Both the position numbers and the translations under genes were made by a program. The notes beneath the pieces are model-generated. The model made no database searches. It saw only the letters and a list, made by a program, of their open reading frames with translations, and was not told the origin of the DNA. A stretch of 64,000 nt of DNA. Source: Zhengella mangrovi. GTDB lineage: Bacteria > Pseudomonadota > Alphaproteobacteria > Rhizobiales > Rhizobiaceae. The DNA lies in NCBI RefSeq assembly GCF_002727065.1, contig NZ_PDVP01000001.1, positions 558,001-622,000 of the forward strand, in the 5' to 3' direction. How positions within the stretch are numbered: the stretch's first letter is position 1; each line of letters starts with the position of its first letter. Positions 55,003 through 64,000 of this stretch are shown here, piece by piece.

Positions 55003-55518
55003 ATGGGTATTTTCGATTTCGTCAAGAACGTGGGCAAGAAACTCGGTATCGGCGATGACGAGGCGCCGAAGGCCGAGGAACTGAAGAAGGAACTCGACTC
55101 CTACGGCCTCGGGACCGAGAAGGTCGAGGTCGAGGTCCAGGGCGACAAGGCGGTTCTGAAGGGCGCGGTCCAGGACCAGTCGATCTTCGAGAAGGCGGTT
55201 GTCGCCGTGGGCAACACGCTGGGGATCTCCAAGGTCGAGGCGTCCGAACTCAAGGTCGTGGCACCCGATTCCGGGCTTCACCTCAATCCGAACGTCGACA
55301 TGACCGAACTGGTCAAGGCCTCCATCCCGGCGGCGACGCCGGTCTTCCACGAAGTCAAGAAGGGCGAGAACCTCTGGAAGATCGCCGAGGCCCACTACGG
55401 CAAGGGCAAGGGTGCCAAGTACACGGTCATCTTCGAGGCCAACAAGCCCATGCTCAGCGACCCGGACAGAATCTACCCCGGCCAGGTGCTGCGCATTCCC
55501 GACCTCGCCTCGGCCTGA
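55003..55518 (+). CDS. LysM/BON domain protein (Kbp/YgaU-like)
   Basis: A 171-residue protein. Start MGIFDFVKNVGKKLG, then a BON domain (about 25-90) and a C-terminal LysM domain (about 118-168: HEVKKGENLWKIAEAHYG). This matches the E. coli potassium-binding protein Kbp (YgaU), a cytosolic K+ sensor. No signal peptide is visible, which agrees. Induced by stress in other bacteria. Confidence 0.9.
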   Translation: MGIFDFVKNVGKKLGIGDDEAPKAEELKKELDSYGLGTEKVEVEVQGDKAVLKGAVQDQSIFEKAVVAVGNTLGISKVEASELKVVAPDSGLHLNPNVDMTELVKASIPAATPVFHEVKKGENLWKIAEAHYGKGKGAKYTVIFEANKPMLSDPDRIYPGQVLRIPDLASA

Positions 55519-55547
55519 TACCGCCGATCGCCCGGCGTGAACTTCGG

Positions 55548-55573
55548 ACGGCGGCCATGCGGCCGCCGTTTTT
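55548..55573 (+). terminator. Terminator after the LysM/BON gene
   Basis: A 9-bp stem (ACGGCGGCC / GGCCGCCGT, loop ATGC) followed by a T-run (55569-55573). Confidence 0.9.
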
Positions 55574-55578
55574 CGTCA

Positions 55579-56064
55579 TCAGCCGCAGGTCATCTGCTCG
55601 GGTGGCTGAACCAGTCCGCCCTTCAGGATGGTGTAGAAGTCGGAATTGAAGTTCACGTTCTTGAAATAGTAGCCCTTCGGGCCGGTCTCGTAGATGATGC
55701 GGAAATAGACCGTCTGGCCTTCGTTGCGATCCGCGGAGACGACGAGGTACTCCTGCGAGAAGGGCGCCAGGTTGGCGATGCGGTAGACGACGCCGGCTTC
55801 CATCCGGAACTTGTCCAGTTCCGGGCGCATGATCGGGCCGAGTTTCGCGCGGTCGGACTCGCCCCACGGGCTGGCCATGACGCCCAGTTGCTCCACCACT
55901 GCCTCGGTGCCTTCGCCGAGCGAGGAGGCAAAGGCACAGATTTCCGGCAGTGGATCGCCGGCCATGGCCGTGGCCACCGAGATTTGTGCCCGCGCGGTCG
56001 ACCCCCAGGTCGCACCCGCTGCCAGAACGACCGCCGCCGCGGTCCATGAACGAGAAAAACGCAT
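55579..56064 (-). CDS. Exported protein of unknown function
   Basis: A 161-residue protein with a signal peptide (cleavage after ARA, about residue 26). The mature part has two conserved-looking blocks (PEICAFASSLGEG and YLVVSADRNEGQTVYFRIIYETGPKGYYF) and a single C-terminal Cys. ATG 56064 follows GGAGG. No family recognised. The divergent alkB gene starts 62 bp away. Confidence 0.75.
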   Translation of the reverse strand: MRFSRSWTAAAVVLAAGATWGSTARAQISVATAMAGDPLPEICAFASSLGEGTEAVVEQLGVMASPWGESDRAKLGPIMRPELDKFRMEAGVVYRIANLAPFSQEYLVVSADRNEGQTVYFRIIYETGPKGYYFKNVNFNSDFYTILKGGLVQPPEQMTCG

Positions 56065-56125
56065 TCTGTCCTCCATTGCCTGGACTTGACCCCGGTCCAT
56101 AATGACATGAGCAGGAACTGAAGCA

Positions 56126-56770
56126 ATGACACGGATCACCGCCATGCAGGTCTTGCCCAGGGGCGTGCGCCACATCCCGGGCTATCTTGACGCAGCCGCG
56201 CAGGCGGCACTCGTCGATGACATTCGCGATGTCGTCCGCCGTGCCCCGCTCTACGTCCCCGTCATGCCGCGCAGCGGCCGCCCGATGAGCGTTCGGATGA
56301 CCAATTGCGGTACGCTCGGCTGGGTTACAGACCGCGAGCGCGGCTACCGGTATCAGCCGCTGCATCCGGTCACCGGGGAAGCCTGGCCACCGATCCCGGA
56401 CCGCCTGCTCGACCTTTGGAACGAGGTATCCGGCTACCACGCGCCGCCGGAAGCCTGCCTGGTGAACTTCTATGGTGCGGACGCAAAGATGGGCCTGCAC
56501 CAGGATCGCGACGAACAGGACCTGGCCGCGCCCGTCGTGTCGGTGTCACTGGGCGACACCTGCCTGTTCCGCGTCGGTGGCACGCGCCGCGAGCATCGCA
56601 CCACGTCCTTCCGGCTGCAGTCCGGCGATGTCGTCGTGCTGGGCGGCGAGGGAAGGCTCAGCTTCCACGGCGTGGACCGCATCTATCCCGATACCTCGGC
56701 CCTGTTGAAGATGGGCGGCCGCATCAATCTCACGCTGCGCCGCGTCACCCCGCCCGTGCAGCCGTCGTGA
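56126..56770 (+). CDS. alkB: AlkB, Fe(II)/2-oxoglutarate-dependent DNA/RNA dealkylase
   Basis: A 214-residue dioxygenase that repairs 1-methyladenine and 3-methylcytosine. Iron ligands His125, Asp127 (LHQDRDE) and His181 (FHGVDR) are seen. The 2-oxoglutarate-binding RINLTLR (Arg199, Asn201, Arg205) matches E. coli AlkB. The 3' end overlaps the convergent GGDEF-EAL gene by 26 bp. Confidence 0.95.
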   Translation: MTRITAMQVLPRGVRHIPGYLDAAAQAALVDDIRDVVRRAPLYVPVMPRSGRPMSVRMTNCGTLGWVTDRERGYRYQPLHPVTGEAWPPIPDRLLDLWNEVSGYHAPPEACLVNFYGADAKMGLHQDRDEQDLAAPVVSVSLGDTCLFRVGGTRREHRTTSFRLQSGDVVVLGGEGRLSFHGVDRIYPDTSALLKMGGRINLTLRRVTPPVQPS

Positions 56771-59102
56771 CCGGCGCCACGCCCCGGCCCCCCTCCTGTC
56801 CGGCCTCCAGCAGGAAGAGCGGCACCTTGCCGGCGCTGAGCGGCCGCGAAATGCCGAACCCCTGCAGGTAGTCGCAGCCCAGCGCGGTCAGCAGCCGCGC
56901 CTGCTCATCGGTCTCCACGCCCTCGGCCGTGGTGTTCAGGCCGAGCACGTGGGCCAGCTTCAGGATCGTGTCCAGCATGTCGCGGGCCGCCGGGTCGGTC
57001 ACCGCCGGGGCGACCAGCGACCGGTCGATCTTCATCTTGTCGAAGGGGAAGCGCAGCAGGTAGGACAATGCCGAGTAGCCGGTACCGAAGTCATCGAGCG
57101 AAATCGAGACGCCGAGCGCCTTCAGCTCACCGATCTGGTTGAGCACCGATGCCGTGTTAATGAGGCACGTGCTCTCGGTGATTTCCAGTTCCAGCCGCTC
57201 GGCCGGCAGCCCGGTTTCGCGCAGGGTCGCGGTCACGTAGTCGACGATCGAGCCTGCCTGCAATTGCTGCGGCGAGAGGTTGACGGCAAGCTTGACTCCG
57301 GCCGGCCAGTTGGCCGCGAAGCTGCAGGCCTGGCGCAGCACCGTGTTGCCGATGGCCCCGATCATCCCGATCCGTTCGGCCACGGGGATGAATTCGGCCG
57401 GCGGCACATCGCCGAGATCGGGATGCGTCCAGCGGGCCAGGGCCTCGAAACCGCTGATCCGGCCATCCCTGGCATCCTGGAACGGCTGGAACGCCACGGT
57501 GATCTGGTCCATGTCGACCGAGGCGCGCAGTTCCCGCTCGATGAACCGCCGCCGCCGCAGGGTCTCGTCCATGGCCGCTTCGTAGAACCGGTAGCCCGCC
57601 TTGCCCTCGTCCTTGGTGCGGTAGAGCGCGAGGTCGGCCCGGTTTAGCCACTCCGCAGTATCCCGGTTGCCGGAATCGGCGAAGGCGATGCCGATCGACA
57701 CCGAGATCTTCAGGATCGAGCCGTCGATGACGTAGGGCTTGCTGACCCGGTCGACGACGCGCTTGGCGAGATACGCGGCCTGCTGCCGGGTCCTTGCCTT
57801 GATGGAAAGGATGGCGAATTCGTCGCCGCCGAAACGGGCGACCATGCCGTCCGGGCCGGTCGCCTTTTCCAGGCGCTGGGCAACCTCACCCAGCAGGCGG
57901 TCGCCCATGCCGTGGCCGAACTGGTCGTTGACGGCCTTGAACCCGTCCAGATCGAGGTAGAACAGGCTCCCATGCCCCGGTTTCTCCAGGCAGATATCCA
58001 GCCGCTTGGTGAAGCTCGCCCGGTTCATCAGTCCCGTCAGCGGATCGTGCCAGGCGAGGTAGGCGATCTGCTCCTCGGCCTTCTGGATGTCGGTCACGTC
58101 GGAGGCAACCCCGCGATAACCGGCGAAGATGCCCTCCTCGTCGCGCATGGGCTTGCCGGAAAGGCTGATCCAGACCGCTCCTTCCGGCCCGTCGAACCCG
58201 GCCACGAGGTTGCGGAACGGCTCGCGCGACCGGAACAGCCAGCGAAGCCGCGCCAGCGTGCGGCGGTTGGCTCCCAGGGCATCCGGCGCGAGCATGTCGG
58301 TTTCCAGGGCCAATGGCAGCCCGATATGCTCGAGCAATTGCCGGCCGCCGCGCACGATCGTCCCGTTGGCGTCGGTTTCCCAGAGCCAGTCGCGGGCGCC
58401 CTCGGAAAAGTCCGACAGCAGCATCGAGATCGTCTCGGATTGCTCCTTGATCTTTTCCGATGCGATCCGGTTGTTGACGAAGGCCACCGATGCCGCCTTT
58501 CCGGCGCGGATCAGGGTGAGGCCGTAGATCGACAGAAGCGTTGCCAGGATGAGGTCGTAGACGGTGCCGCTCACGCCGAGCGCGGTCAGCGTTCCCGCGA
58601 GGATGCCGAGGATCCAGGCCGTCATCGCCGAAGGCGCGACATACAGGGTGAGACAGCCGCCGCCGATCATGCCGGCAACCAGGGCGGTGACGATATTGCG
58701 AAGCTCGGGGCCGGCATTCGGCCACACCAGGATCGGCAGGAGGCCCCAGAGGATACCGAGGAGGCCGGCGTTGCGCGTCAGCCTGACGAGGCTGACGACG
58801 GAGGTGCGCAGCCGGGGCGGCCGGTGATGCCGCACCCACCATTCTGCAAGCGCCAATACGCCGAGAGCCACGGCCAGGCCGTACCAGACGAGCAGCAGCA
58901 AGGGATCGCAATGGCCGGCTGCGAAGGCGGCAACGATCGTCGCGTTGACGATGTTCACCACCATCATGTGGGGCGTGAGGGTCAGGATGGTTTCCATCTG
59001 GCCCGCCCGTGCGCGCGCGACGAGGTCCGGCGGCAGCGGGCCATCGGCCGGCAGATGGCCGCACCAATCGGTCAGCCGTGCGCGTGCTCGTTTGAAAAGC
59101 AA
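56745..59102 (-). CDS. Membrane PAS-GGDEF-EAL protein (c-di-GMP turnover)
   Basis: A 785-residue protein with an N-terminal membrane block of about five to six helices (about 35-190), a PAS domain, a GGDEF domain (intact FGGDEF) and an EAL domain (intact FEALARW, DDFGTG, TAEGVE). Both activities are possible. The best start is a TTG at 59102 with GGGGGTGG upstream; no ATG is near. Convergent overlap with alkB. Confidence 0.88.
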   Translation of the reverse strand: MLFKRARARLTDWCGHLPADGPLPPDLVARARAGQMETILTLTPHMMVVNIVNATIVAAFAAGHCDPLLLLVWYGLAVALGVLALAEWWVRHHRPPRLRTSVVSLVRLTRNAGLLGILWGLLPILVWPNAGPELRNIVTALVAGMIGGGCLTLYVAPSAMTAWILGILAGTLTALGVSGTVYDLILATLLSIYGLTLIRAGKAASVAFVNNRIASEKIKEQSETISMLLSDFSEGARDWLWETDANGTIVRGGRQLLEHIGLPLALETDMLAPDALGANRRTLARLRWLFRSREPFRNLVAGFDGPEGAVWISLSGKPMRDEEGIFAGYRGVASDVTDIQKAEEQIAYLAWHDPLTGLMNRASFTKRLDICLEKPGHGSLFYLDLDGFKAVNDQFGHGMGDRLLGEVAQRLEKATGPDGMVARFGGDEFAILSIKARTRQQAAYLAKRVVDRVSKPYVIDGSILKISVSIGIAFADSGNRDTAEWLNRADLALYRTKDEGKAGYRFYEAAMDETLRRRRFIERELRASVDMDQITVAFQPFQDARDGRISGFEALARWTHPDLGDVPPAEFIPVAERIGMIGAIGNTVLRQACSFAANWPAGVKLAVNLSPQQLQAGSIVDYVTATLRETGLPAERLELEITESTCLINTASVLNQIGELKALGVSISLDDFGTGYSALSYLLRFPFDKMKIDRSLVAPAVTDPAARDMLDTILKLAHVLGLNTTAEGVETDEQARLLTALGCDYLQGFGISRPLSAGKVPLFLLEAGQEGGRGVAPVTTAARAG

Positions 59103-59202
59103 GTCGGTCCACCCCCGTGATCCGGATGGTCCTGACAGATTTTCCTTACTTCGCCGTTATCAAGTCTCGCGCAATGCGAATGAAATGCCCATATCTGTTG
59201 GC

Positions 59203-60261
59203 ATGAACACGAACATGCACGCCCGTCTCGATCTCCTGGAACAGGAACGGCACCGGTCGCTGAACCGGCTGCATACCTGGCTTCTTGTCACCGGCTCCCT
59301 GGGTCTCCTGGGCGTGACGGCCCTGATTTTCGCCGGCTGGACCGGCGTCGTCCTGGCGCTGCTGTTCGGCGCCGTCGCCCTGTCGGCCATGCAGCAGGTC
59401 AGCCCGCGCCTCGTCCTGTCCATGTACAAGGCGCGCGAGGCCGGCCCGTCGCTGTTCCCGGCCGGGCACCGGATCATGGCCGAGCTGGCGCAGCGCGCCG
59501 CCCTTCCGGCGGTGCCCAAGCTCTATATCGTGCCGTCGCGCATGATGAACGCCTTTGCCGTCGGGCGGCCGGAGGACAGCGCCGTGGCAATCACCGACGC
59601 CCTGGCGCGCGCGCTGAGCGAACGCGAGCTGGCCGGCGTGCTCGCCCACGAGGTCAGCCACATCGCGCACGAAGACCTCAAGGTCATGGCGCTGGCCGAT
59701 ATCGTCACGCGCTACACCTCGGCCATGTCGACCGCCGGCTTCTTCCTGCTGTTTTTCAACCTCTTCGGCGGCGGCCTGCCCTGGCTGGCCATCCTGCTGC
59801 TGATGGCGGCCCCGACCATCGGGTCGCTGTTGCAGCTTGCCCTGTCGCGGACCCGCGAGTTCGACGCGGACCTCGGGGCCGCCATGCTGACGGGAGACCC
59901 GGACGGCCTGTCCTCTGCGCTGTGGAAGCTTGAGCGGTTCCAGGCACGCCAGTGGGAGGCCATGGTCCTGCCGGGCGGCCGCATGCCTGTTCCCTCCGTC
60001 CTGCGCAGTCACCCGGCCACCGCGGAGCGGGTCGCGCGGCTGTCGCGGCTCAACACGACGTCCGGCGGACTGGCCATGCCGATGCCGCCGGTCCGCCGCC
60101 GGCGCGGTCCCATGGTGCCCCCGATTCCGCTGGACAGCGGCCGTCACGCCATCGTCGAGGTCGCTCCGGGCCCATGGACCGAGGAGCCGGTCCGCCCGGA
60201 CTGCCCCGAATGCGAGGAAAAGCCGCGCATCCGCATCCGCCACGGCGGCGTCTGGTGGTAG
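59203..60261 (+). CDS. Membrane zinc metalloprotease, HtpX/M48 family
   Basis: A 352-residue protease. Two adjacent N-terminal transmembrane helices (about 26-64), the zinc site HEVSH at 149-153, two further helices, and the third ligand in TREFDAD. It degrades misfolded membrane proteins. A non-classical C-terminal extension of about 70 residues carries proline/arginine-rich sequence and a CPECEE motif. ATG 59203 chosen; 59185 possible, neither has a clear ribosome site. Confidence 0.88.
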   Translation: MNTNMHARLDLLEQERHRSLNRLHTWLLVTGSLGLLGVTALIFAGWTGVVLALLFGAVALSAMQQVSPRLVLSMYKAREAGPSLFPAGHRIMAELAQRAALPAVPKLYIVPSRMMNAFAVGRPEDSAVAITDALARALSERELAGVLAHEVSHIAHEDLKVMALADIVTRYTSAMSTAGFFLLFFNLFGGGLPWLAILLLMAAPTIGSLLQLALSRTREFDADLGAAMLTGDPDGLSSALWKLERFQARQWEAMVLPGGRMPVPSVLRSHPATAERVARLSRLNTTSGGLAMPMPPVRRRRGPMVPPIPLDSGRHAIVEVAPGPWTEEPVRPDCPECEEKPRIRIRHGGVWW

Positions 60262-60282
60262 TGCCGGCCTGATCCGGCGCAG

Positions 60283-61269
60283 TCAGACCGTTTCCCAGCG
60301 CCCGCTGTCGCCGGCCCGGAAGATGGCGTCGATCACCGCCTGGTTCTTCACCGAGTCTTCCAGTGTGAACACCGCCTCGTCTTCCCCGCGCGCCGCCCGC
60401 ACGAAGGCTTCGGCCATCAGCTTGTACTGGCGCACCCGCGGAAAGCGGAATACCTCGCTGCGTTGGCGCGACTGGTCGTGCAGCCAGACCTCGGCCATGC
60501 CGTAGTCCGGCGGGTTGAACGGGGCGGGAACCTCGATATGGCCCTTCTCGCCGTGGAACACCATCGACTGACGCAGGGCCATCTGCGTCGAACAGTAGAA
60601 GGTCAGCGAGAATTCGCCGAAATCGGCGGTCACATTGGCATATCGGTCGGTGCCGAAGCCCGGGTCGCGCTCCACTTCGGCCCGCACCCGGCGCGGCTCC
60701 TGCGCCGTCGCCAGGCGGGTCGTCACCGTCGGGTAGACGCCGATGTCCGGCAATCCGCCGCCACCGAGATCGCGCTGGTTCCGCATGTTCGCCGGGTCGG
60801 TGTTGTAATAGGTGAAAACGCCCTGCACCTGCCTGAGACGGCCGATCGCGCCTTCCTCGATCAGGGCGCTGACGGTGCGCCACTGCGGATGGTAGCGCAC
60901 CATGAAGGCTTCCGAGATCAGCTTGCCGGTCTCTTCGCGCAGGGCGATCAGCGGCCGGATGTCATCCGCCTTGAGGGCAAGCGGCTTTTCCACCAGCACA
61001 TGCTTGCCGGCCTTGGCTGCCCTGGCGGCCCATTCCACGTGCTGCGACGTGACCACCGGAATATAAACGCCGTCGACGGCATCGCTGGCAAGCAGGGCGT
61101 CGTAGGAATCGAAGGCATGGGGCGCTCCGAACCGCTGCGCCATCGCCTCGGCCTTGTCCCGGCTGCGCGAGGCAATCGCGGCGACCACCCCGTTCTCGCT
61201 GTCACAAAGGGCCGGGATCACCTGTTCGCTCGCGATCCGGGCTGCCGACAGAATTCCCCAGCGAAACAT
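60283..61269 (-). CDS. Gfo/Idh/MocA family oxidoreductase
   Basis: A 328-residue NAD(P)-dependent sugar oxidoreductase. The N-terminal Rossmann domain starts WGILSAARIA, the EKPLALKADD block marks the family, and the C-terminal alpha/beta domain follows. Similar to D-xylose/dimeric dihydrodiol dehydrogenase-type members. Substrate unknown. It follows the DUF1330 gene by 17 bp. Confidence 0.9.
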   Translation of the reverse strand: MFRWGILSAARIASEQVIPALCDSENGVVAAIASRSRDKAEAMAQRFGAPHAFDSYDALLASDAVDGVYIPVVTSQHVEWAARAAKAGKHVLVEKPLALKADDIRPLIALREETGKLISEAFMVRYHPQWRTVSALIEEGAIGRLRQVQGVFTYYNTDPANMRNQRDLGGGGLPDIGVYPTVTTRLATAQEPRRVRAEVERDPGFGTDRYANVTADFGEFSLTFYCSTQMALRQSMVFHGEKGHIEVPAPFNPPDYGMAEVWLHDQSRQRSEVFRFPRVRQYKLMAEAFVRAARGEDEAVFTLEDSVKNQAVIDAIFRAGDSGRWETV

Positions 61270-61286
61270 CCCGCCCGTCCTCGCCG

Positions 61287-61580
61287 TCAGGGCTCGAAAC
61301 CGTCGACGATCACCATGTCGGCATCCGCGACCGTCTGCCGGATCGCCTTGGCCTTCTGGTACTGCTCCGAATAGTAGCATTCGCGCGCCGCCGCCAGGCT
61401 CGGGAACTCGATGATCACGTTGCGCGGCCGGTCGCTGCCTTCCAGCGTTTCATAGGTGCCGCCGCGCGCCAGGAAGCGTGCGCCGTATTGCTCGAAGGCC
61501 GGGCGCGCCGTCGCCACGTAGTCCTGGTAGCGTTCCGGGTCACGCACGGTCACGCGTGCGATCCAGTATCCTTTTGCCAT
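61287..61580 (-). CDS. DUF1330 domain protein
   Basis: A 97-residue ferredoxin-like-fold protein: start AKGYWIARVTVRDPERYQDY, then LEGSDRPRNVIIEFPSLAAARECYYSEQYQKA. DUF1330 proteins are small dimers of unknown role. It lies between pyrF (26 bp) and the Gfo/Idh gene, probably one transcript. Confidence 0.92.
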   Translation of the reverse strand: MAKGYWIARVTVRDPERYQDYVATARPAFEQYGARFLARGGTYETLEGSDRPRNVIIEFPSLAAARECYYSEQYQKAKAIRQTVADADMVIVDGFEP

Positions 61581-61606
61581 TCCATTTTCCTCCCGCTTTC
61601 AACTGC

Positions 61607-62308
61607 TTAACCGGCAGCCATTTCGGCTAGGATAGCCTCGGCTGCCGCCTTCCTGTCAACTGCCGCCGCCACCGGCCGCCCGACGACGAGGTGGCTGGCG
61701 CCTTCCGAAATCGCGATGCCGGGCGTGACCACGCGCTTCTGGTCGCCGTGGTCGGATCCGGCCGGCCGGATACCCGGCGTCACCACGGCCATGCCGTCCC
61801 CGGCGATGGAGCGGACCAGCCGCGCCTCTGCCGCCGAGCAGACGATCCCGCCCATCCCGGCCTCGCGGGCCTGGCGGGCGCGCCGTTCCACCAGCGTCCG
61901 GGCATCGCAGGCATAGCCCGCGTCTTCGAGATCCGCGTCGTCCATCGAGGTGAGAACCGTCACGCCGAGCAGGCACAGACCGGACCCGGCTGCCGCCTCG
62001 ACGGCCGCCCGCATGGCCTTGGGATAGGCATGAACGGTGAGCATGGTGACGCCCATCTTCGCCACGTTCTCCACGCCCTTGGCGATCGTATTGTCGATGT
62101 CCAGCAGCTTCATGTCGAGAAACACCTTGCGCCCGTCGGCCACGAGGTCGCGGGCGAGCGGCAGTCCGCCGGCGAAGGCGAGCTGGTAACCGATCTTGTA
62201 GAAGCGGACGCTGTCGCCCAGTTCCGCGACGGCAGCCTCGGCCTCGGCCACGGTGGGCACGTCGAGCGCCACGATCAGGCGGTCTTTCATGGTCGCGGGC
62301 TGTGTCAT
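61607..62308 (-). CDS. pyrF: Orotidine 5'-phosphate decarboxylase
   Basis: A 233-residue TIM-barrel enzyme making UMP. The catalytic segment [13 protein letters not shown], and [21 protein letters not shown] with the phosphate loop VVGRPV are visible. An in-frame ATG at 62290 ([10 protein letters not shown]) is an alternative start. First gene of the pyrF-DUF1330-oxidoreductase unit. Confidence 0.96.
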   Translation of the reverse strand: MTQPATMKDRLIVALDVPTVAEAEAAVAELGDSVRFYKIGYQLAFAGGLPLARDLVADGRKVFLDMKLLDIDNTIAKGVENVAKMGVTMLTVHAYPKAMRAAVEAAAGSGLCLLGVTVLTSMDDADLEDAGYACDARTLVERRARQAREAGMGGIVCSAAEARLVRSIAGDGMAVVTPGIRPAGSDHGDQKRVVTPGIAISEGASHLVVGRPVAAAVDRKAAAEAILAEMAAG

Positions 62309-62383
62309 CGGCTTGGGTCCTCGGCTGGCTGATCCTCGTCACCGCCTTTTGTCACCCGTGCGGCCGGCGGGCAAGCGGTCTTG

Positions 62384-62968
62384 TCACCGGCGCGTGAAAG
62401 CCGCGCAATACTCCATCAGCGCCCGGCAGGTCGTCTCAAGCAGCGGCTGGCCGGTGTCCGCCTTCAGCAGGCCCGAAGAAGGCTCGAAGGCCTTCGATGC
62501 CTGGCGGACGGCCGTCTGCTCGGTGAGGATGTGGCAGCCGCAGTTCATCAGCACCGCGCGGACATGGTAAAGGCCGCGAATGCCGCCCAGCATGCCGTTG
62601 GATGCCGCGCCGAGCGCCACGGGCTTGCCCTTCCAGGGCTTCAGCGCCGTGGCGCCGTCCGCCGAGATCCGGCTGATCCAGTCGATCGTGTTCTTCAGCA
62701 GCGGTGGGATCGATGCGTTGTACTCGGGGCAGGCGATGAACACCCCGTCGTGCGCGGCGATCAGGCGACCCAGCTTCATCGCGTTCTCAGGAATGCCCGA
62801 GGCCTTCTCGAGGTCCTCGTCCATGATCGGCAGCGGGTAGTCCGCGAGCGATATGCGGGTCACGTCGGCGCCCGCTTCAGCCAGGGTCTTCATGGCCGCG
62901 TCGGCCAGTTGCCCGTTGAACGATCCGCTTCGGATCGAGCCGGAAAAGACGAGGATTTTCGGAATCAT
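62384..62968 (-). CDS. NADPH-dependent FMN reductase
   Basis: A 194-residue flavodoxin-fold enzyme with the FMN-phosphate loop GSIRSGSFN and CPEYNASIPPLLKNTIDW, typical of the ChrR/ArsH/azobenzene reductase group. It probably reduces quinones or metals as a detoxifier. ATG 62968 follows AGGAC. Confidence 0.9.
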   Translation of the reverse strand: MIPKILVFSGSIRSGSFNGQLADAAMKTLAEAGADVTRISLADYPLPIMDEDLEKASGIPENAMKLGRLIAAHDGVFIACPEYNASIPPLLKNTIDWISRISADGATALKPWKGKPVALGAASNGMLGGIRGLYHVRAVLMNCGCHILTEQTAVRQASKAFEPSSGLLKADTGQPLLETTCRALMEYCAAFTRR

Positions 62969-63037
62969 GACTGGTCCTGCACGCCGGATTTCACACAACC
63001 GGGATATGGTGCGCTTGTCGCGTGCTGCAAGTGCCGG

Positions 63038-63637
63038 TCAGTCGCCGCGGCGATAGATCCACAGGTTTGCGGGCGGCACGTTGCGCAGCACGAAATCATG
63101 GTGCCGCATCGAGAAATTGCCGCGCCCCGGGGCAACGGGCGATTTCGGCCCGTAGGTGATCTGCATGACGGGCCGGCCGGCCGGAATCCGGTTCAGCAGG
63201 TCTTCCACCAGCGCAATCCGCCGGTCCATCGGGAAATTGAGCATCGGCACGGCCGAGATGACGCAGTCGAATACCGTGTCCTTCGCCGCGCCCAGCGTCG
63301 TGTCCAGGTCGAAGGCGTCGCCGTGGATGAAGTTCACGCCGGGAATCTCGGCCTTCAGGTGCTCGTAGAAATCCTCGGAATATTCCACCGAGTAGAGGTC
63401 TTCCGGCCTGATGCCCCGCTCCAGGATCGCGCGGGTGATCGGACCGGTGCCCGGCCCGAGTTCGAGAACGGGCAGGCCGCTGTCCGGCTGGACGACGGAG
63501 GCCATCGACCGGGCGCAGATCTTGCTGGTCGGCGTGACCGAGCCGACGGCCTTGGCGTTGTCCATCCAGCCGCGGAAGAACTTGAAGTCCTCGTCGAACT
63601 GGCTGAGAAACTTGCGGATTCCCAGGGGAAGGGCCAT
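63038..63637 (-). CDS. pmtA: Phosphatidylethanolamine N-methyltransferase
   Basis: A 199-residue class I SAM methyltransferase with LELGPGTGPIT and the N-terminal FFRGWMDNAKAVGSVTPTS block of the rhizobial PmtA type. It makes phosphatidylcholine by three methylations of PE at the membrane surface. The length and the dnaJ-pmtA-pyrF order match rhizobia. ATG 63637 follows GGAGAA. Confidence 0.88.
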   Translation of the reverse strand: MALPLGIRKFLSQFDEDFKFFRGWMDNAKAVGSVTPTSKICARSMASVVQPDSGLPVLELGPGTGPITRAILERGIRPEDLYSVEYSEDFYEHLKAEIPGVNFIHGDAFDLDTTLGAAKDTVFDCVISAVPMLNFPMDRRIALVEDLLNRIPAGRPVMQITYGPKSPVAPGRGNFSMRHHDFVLRNVPPANLWIYRRGD

Positions 63638-63755
63638 CGGTCGGTTCTCCGTAACTTCGGGCTGTTCCCCGCCCACGTGATTTGCCGCCAATATGGCCCG
63701 GCGCGACAGGATTTCCAAGTGCCGGAATATCCGGCAAGGCCATCGGTTGCCGCGT

Positions 63756-64000
63756 CTACTCGCCGAGCGAGTCGAAGAAATCCTTCATCCGCGAGAAGAA
63801 CCCTGCCGATTGCGGACTGTTGTCCTTCGACGAGATTTCCTCGAATTCCTGCAGCAGTTCACGCTGCCGCTTGGAGAGATTCTGCGGTGTCTCGACCACA
63901 ACCTGGATGTAGAGATCGCCCAGGTTCGGCTGGCGCAACACGGGCATGCCCTTGCCCTTCAGGCGGAAGCGCTTGCCGTTCTGCGTGCCTTCGGTGACCT
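63756..64000 (-). CDS. dnaJ: Chaperone DnaJ, C-terminal part (cut by window end)
   Basis: The last 80 or so codons of DnaJ: the second beta-barrel end ([21 protein letters not shown]), then the C-terminal dimer helix ([10 protein letters not shown]) and [12 protein letters not shown]. The 5' part lies beyond the window. DnaJ delivers substrates to DnaK. Confidence 0.95.
   Translation of the reverse strand, partial: VTEGTQNGKRFRLKGKGMPVLRQPNLGDLYIQVVVETPQNLSKRQRELLQEFEEISSKDNSPQSAGFFSRMKDFFDSLGE

Overview
The window is 64 kb of GC-rich chromosomal DNA from an alphaproteobacterium, most likely of the order Hyphomicrobiales (Rhizobiales). Evidence: the conserved core block pckA / chvI-chvG / manX-ptsH / ahcY / divL / tsaE-amgK / murU / addB-addA / trxA, a phyR-nepR-ecfG general stress response locus, and the pyrF...pmtA-dnaJ neighbourhood. 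I saw no insertion sequence, prophage, CRISPR array, rRNA or tRNA. The species cannot be named from sequence reading alone.

Layout. (1) 0-1 kb: end of an exported protein of unknown function. (2) 1-15.8 kb: a catabolic locus arranged around a divergent control region. A SorC-type regulator and a GlpD-like FAD dehydrogenase are read leftward. A CUT1-type sugar/polyol ABC transporter, an SDR, a glycerol-1-phosphate-dehydrogenase-like enzyme, a HAD phosphatase, an FGGY kinase, a GpsA-like dehydrogenase, a class II aldolase and an acyl-CoA dehydrogenase are read rightward. The logic is import, phosphorylation, oxidation at a phosphorylated carbon, then aldol cleavage toward DHAP. The substrate is unknown. 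This is the best candidate in the window for an undescribed pathway. (3) 15.9-29.1 kb: a stress-response region with PhyR, NepR, the sigma factor EcfG, two HWE-family histidine kinases (one with a degenerate ATP site), a single-domain receiver, an Fnr-like regulator, Dps, CsbD, DUF1328, DUF883/holin-like membrane proteins and a two-barrel PRC protein. By eye I find five exact GGAAC-N16/17-CGTT sigma-EcfG promoters and two near matches in front of genes here, so the locus holds the regulator together with part of its regulon. (4) 29.2-34.3 kb: RlpA-like protein, a receiver plus GGDEF/EAL pair, gshB and the ComM/YifB ATPase, followed by three tandem 56-bp copies of a palindromic repeat. (5) 34.6-49 kb, all leftward: trxA, addA, addB, murU, a tsaE-amgK fusion and divL (with Tyr at the phospho-His position) in a tightly packed unit, then ahcY, ptsH and manX. 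(6) 49-53.7 kb: chvG-chvI (leftward) and pckA (rightward). The hprK gene usually found between chvG and manX is absent. (7) 53.7-64 kb: ordinary genes (nitroreductase, arfB, LysM/BON protein, alkB, GGDEF/EAL protein, M48 protease, Gfo/Idh oxidoreductase, DUF1330, pyrF, FMN reductase, pmtA, and the 3' end of dnaJ running off the window).

Starts were chosen by Shine-Dalgarno spacing and family N-termini, so several differ from the longest possible reading frame.
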